Shown piece after piece: positions 5,997 through 9,792 of a stretch of 9,792 bases of DNA. Made by a program: the position numbers and the translations under genes. A model generated the notes under the pieces. That model was not told the DNA's origin. It saw only the letters and a list, made by a program, of their open reading frames with translations, and searched no databases. The stretch is from the NCBI GenBank assembly GCA_020028115.1, contig JAHWYA010000034.1, positions 1-9,792 on the forward strand, read 5' to 3'. Position 1 is the stretch's first letter; every line of letters starts with the position of its first letter. This DNA comes from Anaeromyxobacter sp. (GTDB taxonomy: Bacteria > Myxococcota > Myxococcia > Myxococcales > Anaeromyxobacteraceae).

Positions 5997-6032
5997 GGGG
6001 GGTCGCGCAGCGCGAAGCGCGAGCGTCCCCCC
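5997..6032. terminator. Hairpin directly after the transketolase stop
   Basis: GGGGGG-TCGCGC (5997-6008) pairs with GCGCGA (6017-6022) and CCCCCC (6027-6032), leaving an 8-nt loop and a 4-nt bulge (6023-6026). On the minus strand it begins 3 bp past the transketolase TGA, the usual place for an mRNA 3'-end structure. No T-run follows. Confidence 0.45.
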
Positions 6033-6035
6033 GCG

Positions 6036-8036
6036 TCAATGTCCGGCGAGCCAGCGCTCGAGGCGGTCCGCGACCTTCGCCGGCGTGAAGCCGTACTCCT
6101 CGGCGAGCGCCTTCTCGGGCGCGCTCGCGCCGAACCGGTCGATCCCGATGACGAGCCCGTCTCGCCCGGCGATCCGCGCCCACTCGATCCCGCGCGCCGC
6201 CTCCACGACCGCGACCGGCAGCGCGCGGGGCAGCACCTCGTCCCGCCACGCCTCCGGCTGGGCCTCGAACTGCTCGTAGCAGGGCATCGAGACGAGCCGG
6301 CCGGCGATCCCCTTCTTCGCGAGCAGGTCGAGCGCGGCCTGCGCGAGCGGGACCTCGGAGCCGGTGGCGACCACCGTGAAGCGCGCGCGCTCCGGCGCCT
6401 CGACGACGTAGCCGCCGCGGAGCGCCCGGTCGGGCGTGAAGCCGGCCGCGCGGCGCACCGGGGCGAGCTTCTGGCGGGTCAGGACGAGCGCCGTCGGGCC
6501 GTCGCGCCGCTGGAGCGCGTGCGCCCACGCCGCCGCGACCTCGACCGGGTCGCAGGGGCGCACCACGTGGAGGTTCGGGATCGCGCGGAGCGCGGAGAGG
6601 TGCTCGACGGGCTGATGCGTCGGGCCGTCCTCGCCGAGGAAGATCGAGTCGTGGGTCCAGACGTAGATCGTCTGGAGCCGCGCGAGCGCCGCGATCCGGA
6701 CCGCCGGCCGCATGTAGTCCGCGAACTGCAGGAACGTGCCGGTGAACGGGATGAAGAACCCGTCGTAGGCGAGCCCGTTCTGGATCGCGCCCATCCCGTG
6801 CTCGCGGATGCCGTAGTGGACGTTCCGGCCCGCCGGCGTGTCCGGCGAGAACCCGCCACCGCCCTTGATGTCCGTGAGGTTCGACTCGGCGAGGTCCGCG
6901 GAGCCCCCCACGAGCGCCGGGACGAGCGGCGCGATCCGCTGGATCGCCTGGAACGACAGCTTGCGCGTCGCGTCCGCCGCGTCGCCGCCCTCCAGGATCC
7001 GCTCGAGGATCCGCTCGGGCACCCAGCGCTCCGCGTGCACCTCGAGCAGCGCCGCCTGGTCGGGGTGCGCCGCGCGCCACGCCCTCTCGCGCCCGCGCGC
7101 CACCTCGACCTGCGCCGCCTTCTCGGCCCGCACCGCCGCCCAGTGGGCGCGGACGTCGTCCGGGACGAGGAAGCGCGGCTCCTCGGGCCAGCCGAGGTTC
7201 TTCTTCGTCGCCTTCAGCTCGTCCTCGCCGAGCGGCGCGCCGTGGACCGACGACTTCCCGGCCTTCCCCGGCGAGCCGAAGCCGATGGTCGTGCGGACGC
7301 GGACGAGCGACGGCCGGCGGGTCTCCGCCTTCGCCGCCTCGATCGCGCGGTGGAGCGCCTCGTGGTCGCGCCCATCGACCGACTGCACGTGCCAGCCGTA
7401 GCCCTCGAAGCGCTTCGTCACGTCCTCGCCGGTGAAGGCGATCGAGGTCTTCCCGTCGATCGTGATCTCGTTGTCGTCGTAGAGGTAGACGAGGCGGCCG
7501 AGCCGGTTGTGGCCGGCGAAGCTCGCCGCCTCCGCGGCGACGCCCTCCATGAGATCGCCGTCCGAGACGATCGCGTAGACGAAGTGGTCCGCGACCGGGC
7601 TCCCCGGGCCGAGCTTCGCCGCGAGCATCGCCTGGCCGAGCGCCATGCCGACGCCGTTCGCGAACCCCTGGCCGAGCGGTCCGCTCGTCACCTCGACGCC
7701 CGGCAGGTGGCCGAACTCGGGATGCCCGGGAGTGCGCGACCCGAGCTGACGGAACCGCTTCAGATCCTCGAGCGTGCAGTCGAAGCCGGCGAGGTGGAGG
7801 AGCGAGTAGAGCAGCATCGAGCCGTGGCCCGCCGACAGGACGAACCGGTCGCGGCCGACCCAGCGCGGGTCCTTCGGGTCGAAGCGGAGGTGGCGCGTCC
7901 AGAGGACGAACGCCATGTCCGCGGCGCCCATCGGCATGCCGGGATGGCCGCTGTTCGCCTGCTGCACGGCGTCGGCCGCCAGCATGCGGATGGTGTTGAC
8001 GGCCTTCTCGACGAGATCGGGGCTCGCAGGGGGCAA
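6036..8036 (-). CDS. tkt: Transketolase
   Basis: This thiamine-diphosphate enzyme transfers two-carbon ketol units between sugar phosphates in the non-oxidative pentose phosphate pathway (and in the Calvin cycle where present). From the start chosen here the product has 666 residues, very close to the usual bacterial length. Family residues are in place: H31 (SGHPG), H71 (SAGHGS), H105 (RTPGHPE), GPLGQG (119-124), the Mg/ThDP motif from D159-G160-D161 to N189 (YDDNE), H265 (HGAPLG), catalytic E412 in YGIREHGM, and H474 in [11 protein letters not shown]. The frame extends to a TTG at 8105, but the TTG at 8036 is preferred: it is preceded by GAGGAG (8047-8042) at a 5-nt spacing, homology starts just after it, and the extra 23 residues include a Pro run encoded by a C8 tract. 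It lies 99 bp downstream of the zinc-ribbon gene, so it may share a transcript with it or have its own promoter. Confidence 0.95.
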   Translation of the reverse strand: MPPASPDLVEKAVNTIRMLAADAVQQANSGHPGMPMGAADMAFVLWTRHLRFDPKDPRWVGRDRFVLSAGHGSMLLYSLLHLAGFDCTLEDLKRFRQLGSRTPGHPEFGHLPGVEVTSGPLGQGFANGVGMALGQAMLAAKLGPGSPVADHFVYAIVSDGDLMEGVAAEAASFAGHNRLGRLVYLYDDNEITIDGKTSIAFTGEDVTKRFEGYGWHVQSVDGRDHEALHRAIEAAKAETRRPSLVRVRTTIGFGSPGKAGKSSVHGAPLGEDELKATKKNLGWPEEPRFLVPDDVRAHWAAVRAEKAAQVEVARGRERAWRAAHPDQAALLEVHAERWVPERILERILEGGDAADATRKLSFQAIQRIAPLVPALVGGSADLAESNLTDIKGGGGFSPDTPAGRNVHYGIREHGMGAIQNGLAYDGFFIPFTGTFLQFADYMRPAVRIAALARLQTIYVWTHDSIFLGEDGPTHQPVEHLSALRAIPNLHVVRPCDPVEVAAAWAHALQRRDGPTALVLTRQKLAPVRRAAGFTPDRALRGGYVVEAPERARFTVVATGSEVPLAQAALDLLAKKGIAGRLVSMPCYEQFEAQPEAWRDEVLPRALPVAVVEAARGIEWARIAGRDGLVIGIDRFGASAPEKALAEEYGFTPAKVADRLERWLAGH

Positions 8037-8041
8037 GGAGG

Positions 8042-8047
8042 CTCCTC
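8042..8047 (-). promoter_or_regulatory. Shine-Dalgarno site deciding the TTG start of transketolase
   Basis: On the minus strand GAGGAG lies 5 nt before TTG 8036. No comparable site precedes the upstream TTG at 8105, whose upstream bases are the arm of a GC hairpin. This supports the shorter protein. Confidence 0.55.
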
Positions 8048-8105
8048 GGGCGCTCGGGGGGGGTGACGAGGTGCGCAAGATCGCGCAGCGCGGAGGCGGA
8101 ATCAA

Positions 8106-8124
8106 GGGGCGGGGCCACCGCCCC
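8106..8124 (-). terminator. GC hairpin between the zinc-ribbon gene and transketolase
   Basis: GGGGCGG (8106-8112) and CCGCCCC (8118-8124) form a 7-bp stem with a 5-nt loop. On the minus strand it starts 11 bp after the zinc-ribbon stop and is followed by TTGATT. It may be a weak terminator or attenuator separating tkt from the upstream genes; the short T content makes it uncertain. Confidence 0.35.
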
Positions 8125-8135
8125 GCCGCTCCGCG

Positions 8136-8753
8136 TCAGCCCGGGTCCGCCCGCGTCAGCCGCCGCCACACCGAGCGCACCGCGCGCCCGAGCGCGACCA
8201 TCGCGGCCCACAGGAGCGCGCCGTCGCCCCACCAGCGGATCCGCCGCCCGAGCCCCTCGACCTCGAGCCGCCGACGCTCGTGCTCGCCGACCTCGCGGGC
8301 GAGCGCCTCCCCCATCGCTCGCATCGACCCGGCGCCCGCGCCGTCGCGCGCCCGCTCGGCCGCGCGCTCCTCGGAGGCGCGTCGCTCCCGGGCGGACTCC
8401 TCCTGCCGCGCCGCCCAGAGCCGCTCGTTGAACTCGCGCTGTGGCGCGGTGTCGAGGCTCGCGCCGCAGCCCGAGCACTCGGTCGCGAAGACGTTGTGGT
8501 CCATGCCGCAGCGCATGCAGCGGGTGAACGGCCGCTCACCGGCCTCCGTCGACACGAGCTCGATCGACGGCGGCGGCGGCGGCGCGAACCGCTCGAGCCC
8601 AGCGCCCGAGCTCGCCGGGGCCGCGGGGCCGGTCCCGGGCCGCTCGACCCCGCCGATCCGCCCGGCGGTGGCGGCGCTCGGATCGGCGGCGCCGTCCTCG
8701 GGCCGCGCCGTCCGCGAGCGCTCGATGTGCAGGAACCTACGCAGGCGCGACAC
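8136..8753 (-). CDS. Zinc-ribbon protein of unknown function
   Basis: I do not recognise a named family. The 205-residue product has a low-complexity Ala/Gly/Pro-rich N-terminal part (~17-62, with a Pro run at 58-62), then a four-cysteine zinc ribbon: C79-x2-C82 and C93-x2-C96 in RCMRCGMDHNVFATECSGCG. A highly charged Arg/Glu-rich helical stretch follows (~105-172), and then a short hydrophobic segment, WWGDGALLWAAMVALGRAV (174-192), followed by basic residues. That segment could be a single membrane anchor or an amphipathic helix; it is short and interrupted. The GTG start at 8753 lies 9 bp after the stop of the ATPase gene, with TAGGGA, which contains that stop codon, serving as ribosome site, so translational coupling is likely. 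Co-expression suggests it works with the ATPase, perhaps as adaptor or anchor; this is inference. Confidence 0.7.
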   Translation of the reverse strand: MSRLRRFLHIERSRTARPEDGAADPSAATAGRIGGVERPGTGPAAPASSGAGLERFAPPPPPSIELVSTEAGERPFTRCMRCGMDHNVFATECSGCGASLDTAPQREFNERLWAARQEESARERRASEERAAERARDGAGAGSMRAMGEALAREVGEHERRRLEVEGLGRRIRWWGDGALLWAAMVALGRAVRSVWRRLTRADPG

Positions 8754-8762
8754 GGCGGTCCC

Positions 8763-9792
8763 CTAGGGCGCGCCCGGCGCTTCGGGCACCGCGGTGGCCG
8801 GCGCGGAGGAGGCGGCGCGCGTCCGCGTCCGCGACCACGCCCGGAGCTCCGCGATCTCCTCGCGCATCGTGGCCGAGAGCGGCCGGGCCTCCTCGACCGC
8901 GCGGACGACGTGCTCGGGGAGGAGCTCCTTTCCCTCCGCGAAGGCGTCGTACAGCGCCGAGATCACGGCCTGCTCGAGCTCCGCCCCGGAGAACCCCGCC
9001 GTCCGCCGCGCGAGCGCGTCGAGGTCGTGGGCGTGCGGGTCGCGGCCGCGCCGCCGCACGTGGATCTCCAGGATCTCGCGCCGCTCCGCCTCGGAGGGGA
9101 GGTCGATGAAGAAGATGTCGTCGAAGCGCCCCTTGCGCAGGAGCTCCGGCGGCAGCTGCTCGATCCGGTTCGCGGTCGCGACCACGAACACCGGCGCGGT
9201 CTTCTCCTGCAGCCAGGTGAGGAGCGTCCCGGCCACGCGGGCCGTCACGCCGCCGTCGCCGAAGGCGGAGGAGCGGACGCCGGAGAGCCCCTTCTCGATC
9301 TCGTCGATCCACAGCACCACCGGCGCGACGCTCTCCGCGACCTGGATCGCCCGGCGCAGGTTCTCCTCCGACGACCCGACGAGCCCGCTGAAGATGCGGC
9401 CCATGTCGAGCCGCAGGAGCGGCAGCCGCCACTGCGCGGCGATCGCCTTCGCGGTGAGGCTCTTGCCGCACCCCTGCACCCCGAGCAGCAGGAGCCCCTT
9501 CGGCTCCGGGAGCCCGAACCGGCGGGCCGCCTCCGAGAACGCCGCGCCGCGGCGCGCGAGCCAGGTCTTGAGCAGGTCGAGGCCGCCGACGTTCTGGAGC
9601 CGCTCCTCCGTCGGGTAGTACTCGAGGAGCCCGCTCTTGCGGATGACCTGCCGCTTCTCCTCGAGGACGCGCGAGACGTCGTCCCGCGACAGGCGCCCGT
9701 CGTGGGCGATCGCCTTCGCGAAGGCGTTCTCCGCCTCCGAGAGCGTGAGGCCGAGCGCCGCCTTCACGAGCGCGTCGCCGTCGTCCCTCGTG
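8763..9792 (-). CDS. Ycf46-type AAA+ ATPase, C-terminal part (5' end outside window)
   Basis: The frame stays open to the window edge (TRDDGDAL precedes the GTG at 9767), so the gene begins outside; Ycf46 proteins are usually about 500 residues. Numbering from that GTG, residues 1-50 ([32 protein letters not shown]) match the conserved pre-AAA region of Ycf46. [11 protein letters not shown] (60-70) opens the AAA domain, with Walker A GVQGCGKS (96-103), Walker [12 protein letters not shown] (150-160; D155, E156), sensor-1 N200 in ATANR, Arg-finger candidates R211/R214 in RKGRF, and sensor-2-like FSGAELEQ (259-266). All ATPase residues are intact. The cyanobacterial and chloroplast member (Ycf46) has been linked to photosynthesis and CO2 use; in other bacteria the role is unclear. 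The C-terminal ~30 residues are Ala/Pro-rich. It is followed after 9 bp by the zinc-ribbon gene, an apparent operon. Confidence 0.88.
   Translation of the reverse strand, partial: TRDDGDALVKAALGLTLSEAENAFAKAIAHDGRLSRDDVSRVLEEKRQVIRKSGLLEYYPTEERLQNVGGLDLLKTWLARRGAAFSEAARRFGLPEPKGLLLLGVQGCGKSLTAKAIAAQWRLPLLRLDMGRIFSGLVGSSEENLRRAIQVAESVAPVVLWIDEIEKGLSGVRSSAFGDGGVTARVAGTLLTWLQEKTAPVFVVATANRIEQLPPELLRKGRFDDIFFIDLPSEAERREILEIHVRRRGRDPHAHDLDALARRTAGFSGAELEQAVISALYDAFAEGKELLPEHVVRAVEEARPLSATMREEIAELRAWSRTRTRAASSAPATAVPEAPGAP

Noticed and set aside
5655..8478. Open frames of 803 (+) and 866 (-) residues overlapping transketolase
   Set aside because: Both are low-complexity Arg-rich translations in the wrong frame of transketolase, the HTH gene and the zinc-ribbon gene; no motif is visible.
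1..9792. CRISPR array, tRNA, rRNA, insertion sequence, toxin-antitoxin or phage genes
   Set aside because: No regularly spaced repeats, RNA gene signatures, transposase motifs or terminal repeats were seen on either strand.

Overview
The window is very GC-rich: two coding lines counted by hand were about 80% G+C, and third codon positions are almost all G or C. Start codons include GTG and probably TTG. The gene set (a chaperone-usher outer-membrane usher, a degenerate receiver/GGDEF regulator, a secreted trypsin-like protease, a Ycf46-type AAA+ ATPase and a transketolase) and the codon style suggest a Gram-negative, Myxococcota-like bacterium, possibly near Anaeromyxobacter. That assignment is inference; no rRNA or tRNA gene is present to anchor it.

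Layout: (1) 1-1233, + strand: C-terminal part of a fimbrial usher whose 5' end lies outside the window. (2) 1242-2963, - strand: glutamine-dependent NAD+ synthase, convergent with the usher with only 8 bp between stop codons. (3) 2974-3861, + strand: a regulator with a pseudo-receiver domain and a pseudo-GGDEF domain, head-to-head with nadE with 10 bp between start codons. A signal-peptide-bearing serine protease follows 35 bp downstream (3897-5264), probably in the same transcript. (4) 5265-5545: the longest non-coding stretch, clearly lower in G+C (about 64% by hand count) and full of inverted repeats; it leads into a 111-residue stand-alone LuxR-type HTH protein (5546-5881). (5) 5882-6035: a convergent spacer packed with three consecutive strong hairpins. 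(6) - strand: a probable ycf46-like ATPase (8763-9792, 5' end outside the window), a zinc-ribbon protein (8136-8753) translationally coupled to it, and transketolase (6036-8036) after a 99-bp spacer holding a GC hairpin.

Most of the content is housekeeping metabolism (NAD synthesis, pentose phosphate pathway) plus cell-surface export. The unusual parts are regulatory. The receiver/GGDEF protein has lost both catalytic centres but keeps an RxxD motif at the exact spacing of a c-di-GMP inhibitory site, so it may be a c-di-GMP receptor. The leader of the small LuxR-type gene has repeated CCCCTG/CAGGGG arms that can pair in mutually exclusive ways. I found no CRISPR array, insertion sequence, tRNA or rRNA, and no clear sign of a defence or mobile system.
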